From assembly GCA_036365455.1 (NCBI GenBank), contig JAWQUS010000009.1:5734001-5798000 (forward strand): a DNA stretch of 64,000 nucleotides. The letters run 5' to 3'. The notes under the pieces are model-generated. The model was not told the DNA's origin, did not search any database, and saw only the letters and a program-made list of their open reading frames with translations. A program made the translations under genes and the position numbers. Source of the stretch: Macrosoma leucophasiata. Taxonomy: Eukaryota > Arthropoda > Insecta > Lepidoptera > Hedylidae. This document shows positions 10,040-20,300 of the stretch, piece by piece (position 1 is the first letter of the stretch; every line of letters starts with the position of its first letter).

Positions 10040-10380
10040 TTGTTTTATATTATTTCGCATTAACACATGCTTGTGAAATATATTTTATTTAAAGAAAAAT
10101 GGAAAGAAAAATTTGACTTCAGGCGAGACTCGAACTCGCGGCCTACTGGGAATCTAGTCCAGCCGCTCTTCCAATTGAGCTACTGAAGTCCTGCCCAATT
10201 TGTCAAATCTTTCCTTCACATTTATTGCATTGCTTTATGGTAGCAGCAGCGCCATCTATTGCCAACTATGCGGAGAACTATTGGAAGAGCGGCTGGACTA
10301 GATTCCCAGTAGGCCGCGAGTTCGAGTCTCGCCTGAAGTCAAATTTTTCTTTCCATTTTTCTTTAAATAAAATATATTTC
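10040..10380. mobile_element. tRNA-module element (family D) with 101-bp inverted repeat
   Basis: The left module at 10115-10190 is a 76-nt tRNA-like sequence read on the minus strand. It has a 7-bp acceptor pairing (GACTTCA with TGAAGTC), a D-arm AGCTCAATTGGAAGAGC and a T-arm GCGAGTTCGAGTCTCGC. The presumed anticodon stem has a mismatch. A second copy, lacking the acceptor and D-arm start, lies on the plus strand at 10279-10340. Together with its A/T-rich flank it makes an apparently perfect inverted repeat, 10075-10175 against 10280-10380. Between the arms is TCTTTCCTTCACATTTATTG and GCAGCGCCATCTATTGCCAA. The outer left side has TTATTTCGCATTAACACATG. Confidence 0.7.
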
Positions 10381-11748
10381 AATAAACATAAGATTTCTGA
10401 TTACAGCGAACGATATGAATAATAATGAATGTAATATCATTATGTAGGCATTGAAGTATGGTATTGGAATATAATGTGATATAATTATTACGTTATTATT
10501 TTGAATATAGGTACTATAGTTATAGGTGGGTATACTTGAGCGAGGCATAATGTTAATAATTTATTTGGTGTTTTTTTTAATGTTTGTATGTATCTTCACG
10601 CCAAGTCCCTTACTAGAGAGTCTGTGTTTTTGTATGATGATTCAGTCCTGAGCGTGTGACTGATGCCATGGACGTTCACATTGTTTGTATATATTTTATT
10701 CTACTTCTACTCCCATTTGTATTAGATCTAAAGATTTTGACTAAAAGAGCAATACTCTGAGTTTGTTCAGTAGCGGAGTTCTTCTCAGTAGTGCCTGCAA
10801 TTGGAACTCCGCTAAATGAATGACTATGTTTATGACGAACTGATTTTTCTTTTTCTTCTATGAAGGAATTGAAAGATTTTATGTATAGAATCGGTAAAAT
10901 GTTAATTTTATTTAATTTGTAAGTAAAATTGTAGTGTGTTGTAGGTAAAATTCGTAGCACGCAACGCCTGCAGAATTATTTTTCATTATGATCATCATCA
11001 GGTAAGAACTTAAATCTGACTTTAAAAAGGGATGTCTGACTATAAATGAAATACTGTCAAGCTTTTGGTGTCAAGAGTCTAGCCTAATTTAGCGTCCGGC
11101 CAATTAGAGTCCTGCTTTTTTACTGCCGCAGATGGCAACCCTATTTGTATATCAGTGTATGGTTAGCTAAGTGATATACTCTACATCGTCTTCTTACCCA
11201 CTCTGCATCCAAAATGGTAGACTTCCTCTCATGCTAGACGAAATACCTACGAGTACCTACCTATATTTTATTCAGTAGATGCGTCAAGATGTCGAACAAA
11301 ATAATCAGATGTAACTAAAGTATTCATTAAAATAAAATGTATTTTTTTTATTTGGATTTGTATCCCGCTACACCTAGAGTAATTTTGTACTATGCACATT
11401 ACGGAAGTTTAGCCCTATCTCACCATTAATTTCTTAATCCCCATATCCCTCACACGGCGCTACCTCACACCTCACAACCAGGGATAGATACATCAATTAC
11501 TATGCACGTGACTCCATTATTGTGTTAGGATATCGTGTTACGTTTTCCGATTAGTAAGACAGTTGATAGCCGTCGACGGCGGCCCGGCTTAATCCATTAG
11601 TGTGTTCCTTTCACTATTTATTTATAGGTCACGGTATTGCATTTTCTTTATAACAATACTGGGTGGACAAGATAATACGCTATCAAATGAAAATACTGGT
11701 CATGACAGTAAACAAACATGTCATGAAACCATAAAAAAATATGCAACA
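10381..11748. other. Unassigned AT-rich DNA
   Basis: No recognised repeat, exon or terminal structure. Open frames at 10363-10548 and 10676-10960 on the minus strand are low-complexity AT-rich translations. Confidence 0.4.
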
Positions 11749-13028
11749 TATGGGGAAAAAGTTTCTTCGCATTTTTTAAGATAATTCAAAACATTTTTTT
11801 AATATAGTTTATTTAAATTTAACTAAAGTATGTATGTACCATTTTGTTCGATAACCTTTTGCCATCTTGTAGGTAGGGACATGATCCCATTGCTATAAAA
11901 ATTTTGGGACTTCTCATCAAAATACCGCGACAAGTGGATTTGGCAGTCCTCTCGTGATGTTAACCTAACATTGCATAAGAATTCTGAAGAGACCGAAACA
12001 GGTGGAAATCTGAAGGTGCAAGGTCAGGACTATACGGCGGATGCATTAACACCTCCCAGCCAAACTCTCTTAATTTTTGCTGAGTGGCTATAGATGTGTG
12101 AGGTCTAGCGTTATCATGATGAAACACCACACCCCTTCTGTTGATCAATTCCGGCCGCTTTCTGTCAACTTCTTGCTTTAATCTCATCAGTTGTTCGCAG
12201 TAGAGTTCAGAATCGATAGTCCTGCCTGGTGGTAATAGCTCATAATGAATAATGCCCTTCCAATCCCACCACACACACAACATCACCTTATTGCGAGTTA
12301 ACCCGGGTTTCGCCACAGTCTGTGAAGCCTGACCGGCCTTTGACCACGACCTTTTTCGCACGTTCTTGTCGTACGTGATCCACTTTTTATCACCAGTTAT
12401 CAGCTTCTTCAAAAATGATTCGGTTTCATTACGTCGTAATAAAGAATCACAAATGAGTACACGGTTCATTAGGTTTCTTTCAGTGAGCTCGTGAGGTACC
12501 CAAATATCGAGTTTTTTTTTGTACCCAGCTTTTTTCAAATGCGCCAAAACTCTTTTGTGATCAATTCTCAGTTCTTCAGCAACTTCGTAACTACTGATAT
12601 GTCGATCTTGCTCCACTTTTTCAAAAATGGCATCCATTTTATCCGTAATAGGGCGACCAGAGCGAGGTGCATCTTTGACATCAAAATTTCCGGATTGAAA
12701 ACGCTTAAACCAAATTTGTGTTACTCTCACAGACACTGCACTAGGTCCATAAACATCGCAAATTTTTTTCGCGGCTTGCGTTGCATTTTTACCTTTTTTG
12801 TAATAAAATTTTAAAATGTATCGAATTTATTCATTAGATTCACTCATCTTGACAGTACGAAAAACAAATGAAAATCACACATTTGCCTAATTTGAATTTG
12901 GAATTATGTTCTTTAAAATTTTAACTTTCAATGATACCAAAACCAGCCAGATACAAATACTACAGCCAAAGAGATTTTATTACAAGTTCATACATACTAT
13001 AATGCGAAAAGACTTTTTCCCCAACCTA
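11749..13028 (-). mobile_element. mariner transposon copy 1
   Basis: About 1.28 kb. The right end is an intact terminal repeat (ACTTTTTCCCCAACCTA, ending about 13028). The left end (GGGGAAAAAGTTTCTTCGC) has lost its outermost bases. The transposase relic runs on the minus strand (11823-12847). Length and arrangement match the copies at 25201-27102 (after removing its insertion) and 40663-41932. Confidence 0.9.
11823..12847 (-). pseudogene. mariner transposase, inactivated
   Basis: A cut-and-paste transposase of the IS630-Tc1-mariner superfamily that would bind the terminal repeats and cleave DNA through a D,D34D triad. Visible are an N-terminal helix-turn-helix region (KNATQAAKKICDVYGPSAVS, RVTQIWFKRF), the linker WVPHEL, and catalytic aspartates in ITGDKKW, FHHDNARPHT and YSPDLAPSDFH. 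There are exactly 34 residues between the second and third aspartates. The original length is about 341 codons. Two lesions are visible: a TAA at codon 7 just after the ATG, and a 1-bp loss after SLQNS near 11977 that frameshifts the last about 50 codons. ITGDEKW in copy 2 is ITGDKKW here. Confidence 0.9.
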
Positions 13029-13248
13029 TTAGATACTTCAAAAAGCGTTTGAAAGGTTAAACTTCACGAACAGCTTCTTAAACAGATACAGAGTGTGGTA
13101 TGAAATATTTTTTATATACATATAAGACACACTTGGAATTCTGCAGGTTATATATATACTGGACCCCTGGTGAATCATGGGACATATTAAAAGACATAAT
13201 AATTCGTTTATAAAATATAAAGATAAAGAAAATAAATTACATTTTTTT

Positions 13249-13538
13249 ACTGGTGGCAGAGCTCCAGTGACGGAGCTCGCGGGCGTAGGCACCACCGCAT
13301 TACCTAATATACTTGCCGCTAAATGGTAGTGTTCAGTACTATCGTGTTCCGGTCAGGTGGTAATGTACGGCCCTGTAATTTCCGGCACAGAAGCATAACA
13401 CCTTAGGCCTCAGGAGTGGTAACGCATCTGCATTTTGACCTCGGTCTTTGTGTGGGTGTCTATAGGCTGCAGTCATCACTTAACATCAATGTGAACTGCA
13501 TGCTTGTTTGCCACTTCCGTAACATAAAAAAAAAAAAA
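13249..13538 (+). mobile_element. Family A SINE-like repeat, full length
   Basis: Complete from the TTTTTTTACTGGTGG start to the CCACTTCCGTAACATA plus poly(A) end. It differs little from the 62330-62622 reference copy. A LINE 3' fragment follows 15 bp downstream. Confidence 0.85.
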
Positions 13539-13552
13539 CATAAATTAAAAAA

Positions 13553-13850
13553 ACTTACTGACACGCTCGACCATTTGAGACTGCGCAGAGACATTGGGAG
13601 TCTATGGGTGTCATACCGTCTCTACAATTATGAGTGCTCTGCTGAACTGTTCGATATGGTGCCACCGTCTCTTTTCCTACACCGTACTACCCGCCGAAGA
13701 GAGAAGTTCTACCCTCACCGACACCTGGTAGGGCTCAACGGTGCGGTTTTCAAGTTCGTTCCTGGCCAGAACCTGTAACGAACTTTCCTCTGAGGTGTTC
13801 CCTCGGTGCTACAATATGGGGTTCTTCAAAAATGGCGTCAAAAGAGAGTT
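13553..13850 (+). mobile_element. CR1/Jockey-like LINE 3' fragment, second copy
   Basis: Encodes the same C-terminal tail as 9286-9665 (SAELFDMVPPSLFLHRTTRR, KFYPHR), plus about 15 upstream codons (HLRLRRDIGSLWVSYRLYN). Small deletions break the frame in the HRLDTWQ region and after PGQNL. It ends abruptly at AAAATGGCGTCAAAAGAG, where a family A copy follows, so the 3' UTR is missing. Confidence 0.7.
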
Positions 13851-13855
13851 TATTT

Positions 13856-14060
13856 TATTTTACTGGTGGTAGAGCTCCAGTGACGGAGCTCGCGGGCGTA
13901 GGTACCTCCGCATTACCTAATATACTTGCCGCTAAATGGTAGTAACCTGTAATTTCCGGCACCGAGGCATTTAGTGGTAACGCATATGCATTTTGACTTT
14001 GTGTGGGTGTCTATAGGCTGCAGTAATGCTTGTTTGCCATTTCCATTACATAAAAAAAAT
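13856..14060 (+). mobile_element. Family A SINE-like repeat with internal deletions
   Basis: The 5' end and poly(A) end are present, but blocks are missing after AAATGGTAGT, after CGAGGCAT and before TGCTTGTTTG. The copy is about 200 bp instead of about 285. Confidence 0.75.
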
Positions 14061-14078
14061 GTTAGTACCTCCCTTAGT

Positions 14079-14131
14079 GTTGTAGTGTTGCAAATGTTCC
14101 TGTCGCATAGGAACATTTGCAACACTACAAC
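14079..14131. repeat. Perfect 22-bp hairpin
   Basis: Arms 14079-14100 and 14110-14131 (starting GTTGTAGTGTTGCAAATG) are exact reverse complements around a 9-nt loop. GTGTTGCAAATGTT is also found in the LINE 3' UTR at 9578-9591, so this is an inverted duplication of LINE-tail sequence. Confidence 0.8.
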
Positions 14132-14240
14132 ACCACCACCACTATGACCACTTCCCATCAGGTTGTCTGTGAACCTAATGACATAAAAAAAAATGGTCCG
14201 TCTACTTGTCTGTGAACCTAATGACATAAAAAAAAACTTA
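14132..14240 (+). repeat. LINE tail with duplicated 3' end
   Basis: After GACCACTTCCCATCAGG, the segment CTTGTCTGTGAACCTAATG or its near copy plus ACATAAAAAAAAA occurs twice about 43 bp apart (about 14163-14192 and 14206-14235). This looks like a tandem duplication of a poly(A)-ended LINE 3' tail. Confidence 0.55.
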
Positions 14241-16172
14241 TAAATAACATAAAAATCTTTAGCGACAGAGTAAAACAGATTACACGCCAAGTCCCATATT
14301 ATGCGGCGCCAACTACTATACTATAGGATGGTTTTAGGGGGTCCAAGTCCCTCATATCCCGACACTCCTTCCAGATAGCTGGTAAAGCAAAGGCATTTCC
14401 ACCTCATTAAAAAAAGAAAAAGAGGAAAATTGTTTCAGCAGCGATATGTGTACCAAATTGGAACATGGTTAAGCATATAATTGTTAATCGATAATACGTA
14501 ATTAGAAACATGCGTACTTCATAATTTTATGTACGTAAGTAATTTATTTTTAGAAGCAACCCGTTTCAATTTATTACAAGCGTAATACATTAATGAAGCA
14601 AGCGATTATTATATAATGAATGGCTCTATTTATACTGCATCATACTCAACACGTGTCATACCTACCTTACCTATACCTATTTATGATCAGATTTAACATC
14701 TCAAAAAGTTCTGTAATGGACTTATAATTGACGCAGTAACTCATACTCGTGTATAGGTATGTGACTTTGCTAACAAACTTACAAACTTCATTTGTGCGAA
14801 AATGGATAAGTTCTGAACTAGGGCACCATGTCACGTGTGATCCTTGTGATCTATGTAGTTGGAAATTAGGTATTTACATAAAATATACACATACACGGTA
14901 AAGCTTTGATTCAGATTTGGTCTAGAAGACCAAAAATTCTGAACCAATCGTTCGAAAATAAAAACACTATAATAACTTAAACTTATTACTTACCTTCACT
15001 TTGCTTTCTTAAGTGGAATTTAAAAAAGGGACTGAATAGAGTAATTTAACATAAAAATACGTTTTTTAACTTTTTCTCCAAATTTTTTATGAATGGGTGT
15101 TGAGGACTAGAAAAACGTTTGTTTTACAAATGTGTAAGTACATCTTCCAGTCTTTCATTAGCATGTCGTAGATGACTCAAAAGCGTCACCTGGGAAGCGT
15201 CACTAAAAGATTTAGGATCATTTGAAAAAAAAATTGCGATATATTTTTTAACTTTTTAAAAATGATTATTCAATACACATAAATTTAATTGTTTTCTTTA
15301 TGTACATGAAGGTGGAAAACATTATCTCTACTTACGTCTCTAAAATTCAGTGTTTAGGTTTAGGAACAAAGTTTAGGAACCACCGGAACTGGAACCTATG
15401 TGTGTACGATAAGTAACAAAGGGATTATAAGAAAATTTACCTAAAGAAACTGCACAAGAAAAATGTACTTTTGTTACAAGTATACCCACTTGTAACGAAG
15501 GTTAAAGATAAAAGTAAAAGGTTCAGTTGAAGCTTTAGGTAATTAAAATTTTGCTTCACACAAAGGCACTTGAGGGCACGGTCATATTATGAATGAGACA
15601 TATTATGTGAGTTCGTAGACATGAATAAGTCATGATAAGGGTTTTGATAGTGTTTTAGTTTGAAAAATTATTAGGTATATTAGCTGGGCTTGTTGTAATT
15701 TTCATGAGGTTTTGTATTTATTGTAGGTCTTCATTCGTTGTTTCTCCTTCGATTTGATCGTAATTTGAGGGGAAAATCATGTTTGCAATCAATGTATCTA
15801 TTGATGTGCTATTTGGGTTGCCCTTTATTTTTGAAATAAATAATAGGTTTACCTTCTTTCTCTTTTTAAGGCTGCTGGTGAATTGTTGTTACTACGCAAA
15901 CATTTAAAAAAACCACACACAAATGAAAAATGTTTAATGCCGTAGTATATTTTGATAAATTGAATGAAACGAGCGATAAAACGATACGCGGATTGTTATT
16001 TAAAAATAGCTAGAAACTTTATTGCTTAGGCAAACCTGTTTGCATTACTCATCTACAAGTATCTTCGTACATCTGTGAAACGATTTTATACCCCCTAATA
16101 AAAGCTACGGTAATATTTATTTTTGATCGCTATTTATTTAGCGAACATTTAACATAGTACCTATGTTAAACC
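14241..16172. other. Unassigned AT-rich DNA
   Basis: Nearly 2 kb without a recognised repeat, hairpin or open frame of interest. It is the longest featureless stretch in the window and is compatible with unique intronic or intergenic DNA. Confidence 0.5.
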
Positions 16173-16537
16173 TATTATATCGGTTGCCTAACTAGCATAG
16201 TTGGTAATAGATGGCGCTGCTGCTACCATAAAGCAATGCAATAGATGTGAAGGAAAGATTTGACAAATCGGGCAGGGCTTCAGTAGCTCAATTGGAAGAG
16301 CGGCTGGACTAGATTCCCAGTAGGTCGCGAGTTCGAGTCTCGCCTGAAGTCAATTTTTTCTTTCCATTTTTCTTTAAAAATAAAATATATTTCACAAGCA
16401 TGTGTTAATGCGAAATAATATAAAACAATTATTAAGGGTAAAAGCGACTTCTTTACGATATTCAATAAACTGAAAAGTCTATTATATCGGTTGCCTAACT
16501 AGCATAGTTGGTAATAGATGGCGCTGCTGCTACCATA
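16173..16537. mobile_element. tRNA-module element (family D) flanked by 58-bp direct repeats
   Basis: One plus-strand tRNA-like module at 16276-16351 (GGCTTCA paired with TGAAGTC, D-arm AGCTCAATTGGAAGAGC, T-arm GCGAGTTCGAGTCTCGC). On its left is GTAATAGATGGCGCTGCTGC..GATGTGAAGGAAAGATTTG. On its right is TTTCTTTCCATTTTTCTTT and CACAAGCATGTGTTAATGCG. The 58-bp terminal block (TATTATATCGGTTGCCTAAC to GCTGCTACCATA) is present identically at 16173-16230 and 16480-16537. The module has a mismatch in the anticodon stem and a pyrimidine at position 37, so I call it a tRNA-like pseudogene. Confidence 0.7.
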
Positions 16538-16851
16538 TAGTACCTATGAATTGAAATATTTTCAGATAGAATTATAACCAACAATTCTTGTTCTTCATTT
16601 ATACCTGGGTATTATGACATACAAGCTAAGTTGTAAGGAACATATTATTGGTTAAGTACACATTGAGTTCACCGCGAGTGAGATGTTGGTTGATTTGTTC
16701 GGTTAACGATCTTTGAGCTCGTATGTAATATCCAAAGAACTATTTAATTCTTTACATCATTCGTAGCCTATTAAAACTTTGAAGCGATTAGTCCATCTTT
16801 GTTTATAGAGTTGCGTAGGTATCTGAAAAGTAATAAACGGAACCCCTATAG

Positions 16852-17120
16852 GAAAACCTTACCTTTTTCGGCCACGTATCGCGTCGTAACGAGGTTTCAA
16901 TCGAACGCTTGGTAGTGCAGGGACGAGTTGAGGGCACACGTCTAGAGGTCGCCTATGAGGTGGACAGACCAGACAAAATCTGCACTGGGCGGTCCACTCC
17001 ATGAATGCTCCAGTAAGAAAAAGAGGCGCGACGAGTGGCGAAGGATTGTGAAGCGAGCTACTACACCTGGAAATACGACCACGACCACTCACGTCAAGAG
17101 TGTAACGCAAGAGAAGATAG
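16852..17120 (+). mobile_element. LINE reverse-transcriptase ORF 3' relic
   Basis: Two plus frames joined across a frameshift near 16945 resemble the C-terminus of an insect RTE- or Jockey-type ORF. The first is TFFGHVSRRNEVSIERLVVQ. The second, open from 16955, is MRWTDQTKSALGGPLHECSS followed by RRDEWRRIVKRATT. No catalytic domain remains. Confidence 0.65.
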
Positions 17121-17179
17121 GAAAACATGTGTGTTACAGCCAATATGATTGGGCCTATAATACCCTATTACTGTATTGA

Positions 17180-17884
17180 AAAATAAAACAGAAAAAGGGG
17201 CTTACCTTTAGATTACGGGAAAACTTGAAACAAGAATATTTCAAGAAACATAAAAATAAACTCGATTGTACGGAATAGGCTTAAGATTTTTTTAATCCGT
17301 AAATATTTATCTTTTCATGCGTTCGTGTTATTCTGAATTATTATTGTATTATTTGAAAATTGTAACAATTGTTTATGCCATGCATCGTTCACTCAGAAAA
17401 TCTCAAACTCAAAAATAAAAAAAAAAATTTCCACGAAAATTTGGTATCTTTTGGAATAAAATTAGAAAGAGAATCAGATAACGCCAGGTGCAAAATTTAA
17501 CCTTGCTATAATTTTTATATCACACGTTTTTTTATATCAATCATTTTATAAAAGGTCATAAAGCAATACAAAAAAACACAATCTACAGCTGATTTTAATT
17601 ACGGATGCAAGGATAGTAGTCGGATATTAACGATGCTAGTCGAGTTTTCGATGTGGGCCGCCGACATAAAGGCATACCATGTAAATACGGTACTCCACAG
17701 AATGCCGAATGGGAATTTTCCGACACGTCGCCATTACAGTCTATTTCAGATCTGCCTCGATGATTAATGCTGTTTTGTTATTTGTTTCAATTAAATACTA
17801 GAGTATTATATTAGTCATAAATAATTGTATTTGATCTCTTTCATGAATTGCTTTTTATGGAGTTTGTTCCCAAGCCGTGTCAAA
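17180..17884. other. Unassigned AT-rich DNA
   Basis: No recognised repeat or coding signal. Confidence 0.4.
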
Positions 17885-18455
17885 GGAATTCAGATTTATA
17901 CTAATAATATAAGACTGAAGAGTTTCTTTCTTTGTTTGTTTGTTTGGACGCGCTAATCTAGGGAACTTCTGACCCGATTACAATTTTTTTTTGGTGTAAG
18001 ATCATTTATTGAGGAAGGCTATAGGCTATATAACATCACGCTACGCGGGCGAAGTCGTGGGCACACCTAGTATTTAATAATATAAAGCTGAAGACTTTGT
18101 TTGTTAGAAGGTGCTTATCTCAGGAACTACTGGACCGCTTTGAAAACATATTTTAGAACGGCAACACACGACCCTGAAATCAGAGGCGATATCGGGACGG
18201 TTGTGGTGGGGATGATTGTCTCTAAATCGTGAGCTCGCTGGAAGCGATACAATTCTGGTTACGATTTGCCTACACACGAGGCGATTTAGGGTACGATCTA
18301 GGTTCCTCCCCACCACTGCCCCGATATCGCCTCTTGATTTTAGAGTCGTATGTAGCCGTTCTTAGTGTAAGAAAAGTCTATTTATCTAGGAAGGCTATAG
18401 GCTATATTTAATAACATCACGCTACGCGGACGAAGACGTAGGCACAGCTAGTAAT
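17885..18455 (+). mobile_element. Two adjacent Helitron-like lepidopteran repeats
   Basis: The unit at about 17893-18074 runs from TACTAATAATATAAGACTGA through GAGGAAGGCTATAGGCTATA to CACGCTACGCGGGCGAAGTC..CACACCTAG. A second, longer copy at about 18062-18455 ends CACAGCTAG. A CTAG terminus after a GC-rich hairpin-forming GAAGTCG segment fits Helitron 3' ends (CTRR). No Rep/helicase sequence is present, so these would be non-autonomous. Classification is by family resemblance only. Confidence 0.5.
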
Positions 18456-18544
18456 ATTTACGAGTAAACTGTTAGTATACGTGATATAGTACAACGGTGT
18501 ACAGTAAACATAAATATCAATTTAAGTACATTATATTGAAAATA

Positions 18545-18945
18545 TATGTATCACTTACCGATCACGTTCGTAATGAAGATGTAAGAAAGAGACTTTGTGT
18601 GAATGATAGTATCGGTGTAAAAATGAAAAAAGGCATGCTCCGATGGTTCGGGCATATAGAAAGAATGTCGAATGAGCGAATGACTAAACAGATATACAAT
18701 GCGAATGTGGATGGTTGCAGAGGCCCAGGAAGACCAAGGCTGACCTACCATGACCAAATAGGTCGAGTTCTGTCTGATGGTGGGGTCAAAAGTCTTAGGA
18801 ATCGGCGTGCATGTATGAAGAGAATGATGAAGGTAGACGAGGCACGAGAGGTTTGTCTGAACCGGGATATCTGGCGCTCTACACTCTCTGCCTACCCCGT
18901 TACGGACCTGGCGTGAAGATACATACATACATACATACATATTGA
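18545..18945 (+). mobile_element. RTE-like LINE 3' end with (CATA)n tail
   Basis: The frame ending at 18916 encodes the conserved C-terminus of RTE-type ORFs: GMLRWFGHIERM, GCRGPGRPRLTYHDQIG, SLRNRRACMKRMMKVDEARE, WRSTLSAYP. It stays open for about 120 codons. The element ends in (CATA)n at 18922-18942, typical of RTE microsatellite tails. The endonuclease and reverse-transcriptase core are absent. Other 3' ends of the same family are at 30105-30245, 36411-36560 and 44480-44632. Confidence 0.75.
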
Positions 18946-19115
18946 AAATACTTTTGTAAGTAGGTGTATTTATTGTTATCTAGGTAGGTATAATCATGAA
19001 GGAAACACTAGATAGGTTCATAATGTAGATTCGTTCATTCGATAGCTCTTTACTATTGCTAGGTCTAGGGTTCAATCTTCGGGTCGTGGCATCAATGATG
19101 TAGTAGACTTGTGGC

Positions 19116-19345
19116 TTAATGGTAGTAGAGCTCCAGTGACGGAGCTCGCGGGCGTTGGCACCACCGCATTACTTAGTCTACTTGCCGCTAGATGGTTGTG
19201 TTCAGCACTGTCGTGTTCCGGTCAGGTAGTAGGAACCTAATGTACGGCTCTGTAATTTTCGACATAGATGCATAACATCTTAGACCTCAGGCCTGGTAAT
19301 GAGTCTACATTGAAACTGTCGGGTTGCATGCAGATGTTTATAAGC
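19116..19345 (+). repeat. Family A SINE-like repeat, 3' part decayed
   Basis: The 5' half is clear (GTAGAGCTCCAGTGACGGAG onward). After CAGGCCTGGTAATG the match fades, and no poly(A) tail is visible. Confidence 0.65.
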
Positions 19346-20300
19346 TCGATAGAATATAGAATAAGCCGTTGTGCCACACATGATCGAACGCTTTACTTAT
19401 CACTCGCTACTAATACCTTAACATGCGTAATAACAAGTATATTATTATATTTACTGTTGCACTCAATATTACGTAACATTTAATTACAGTTGTATTTGAT
19501 GTGGGAGCTTTAAGTGAAGTGACGCGTGGTACGAATTTGCGATAGGTGGCGATTGGAGATCTATTTCAGTCTCGCAATTGGGTTAACGTGGAGTTTATAT
19601 AATTTTGCATGCACAGCACATCACTGCGTACTACGCCAAAATATGGGACATTTTTGGTATTATTTGTCACTGTACATAATAAAAAATAGGAAGACATCTG
19701 TACTGTTTGGTTCATTGAAAAAACTAGTGATCAACCCAATGGTCGAACTTCGACCGCAACACATATACCTATGCATAAATACCTATAATTCAGTTCTATA
19801 ATGAACCTCTATGGTGAACCGTTTTACCACATGCTGGTACACAGCACATTAAGACATTAACAATGTGAACGTAGCATGTATTGTCAAAGGCATGGTAGTG
19901 TGTATAATGTTTTAATAAGCATTAGGTATTATTCAAATTGTTAGCGTTCTGCATTTCTCCTACATATTATGGGCCTGCAAAATCGTTACTGGTTAACCCA
20001 TTACACAGAACATTTTGTAATATAGTTAACAATTAGCAATCTAACCCAACTTTCACTTGATTATACATAATTACTTCAATTATTATTGGCAATTCAAAAA
20101 ATGCTTGATATTCAAATTATTTATTTTATAATCATGTGAAAGTTACATAATTTGTAGTGTTAACGCCTGGGCCCAGAAATGTATGGAACAGTATCATTCT
20201 CCTTTCATACTCCTCCGTCCGCGCAATTTTCGTAAAAAGGTGTCACAAGTTTTTTCTTCACGTATTAATATTATGTTATGTAGTCTATCTATATCTAATA
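19346..20300. other. Unassigned AT-rich DNA
   Basis: No recognised repeat or coding signal. Open frames at 19268-19483 and 19526-19801 have no splice context. Confidence 0.4.

Noticed and set aside
10115..10190. Functional tRNA gene
   Set aside because: The acceptor and T-arm pair well, but the anticodon stem has a mismatch, position 37 is a pyrimidine, and the same sequence is embedded in a dispersed element with a second partial copy.
18551..18940. Minus-strand 129-codon frame
   Set aside because: It is antisense to the RTE-like LINE C-terminal relic, which has recognisable motifs on the plus strand.
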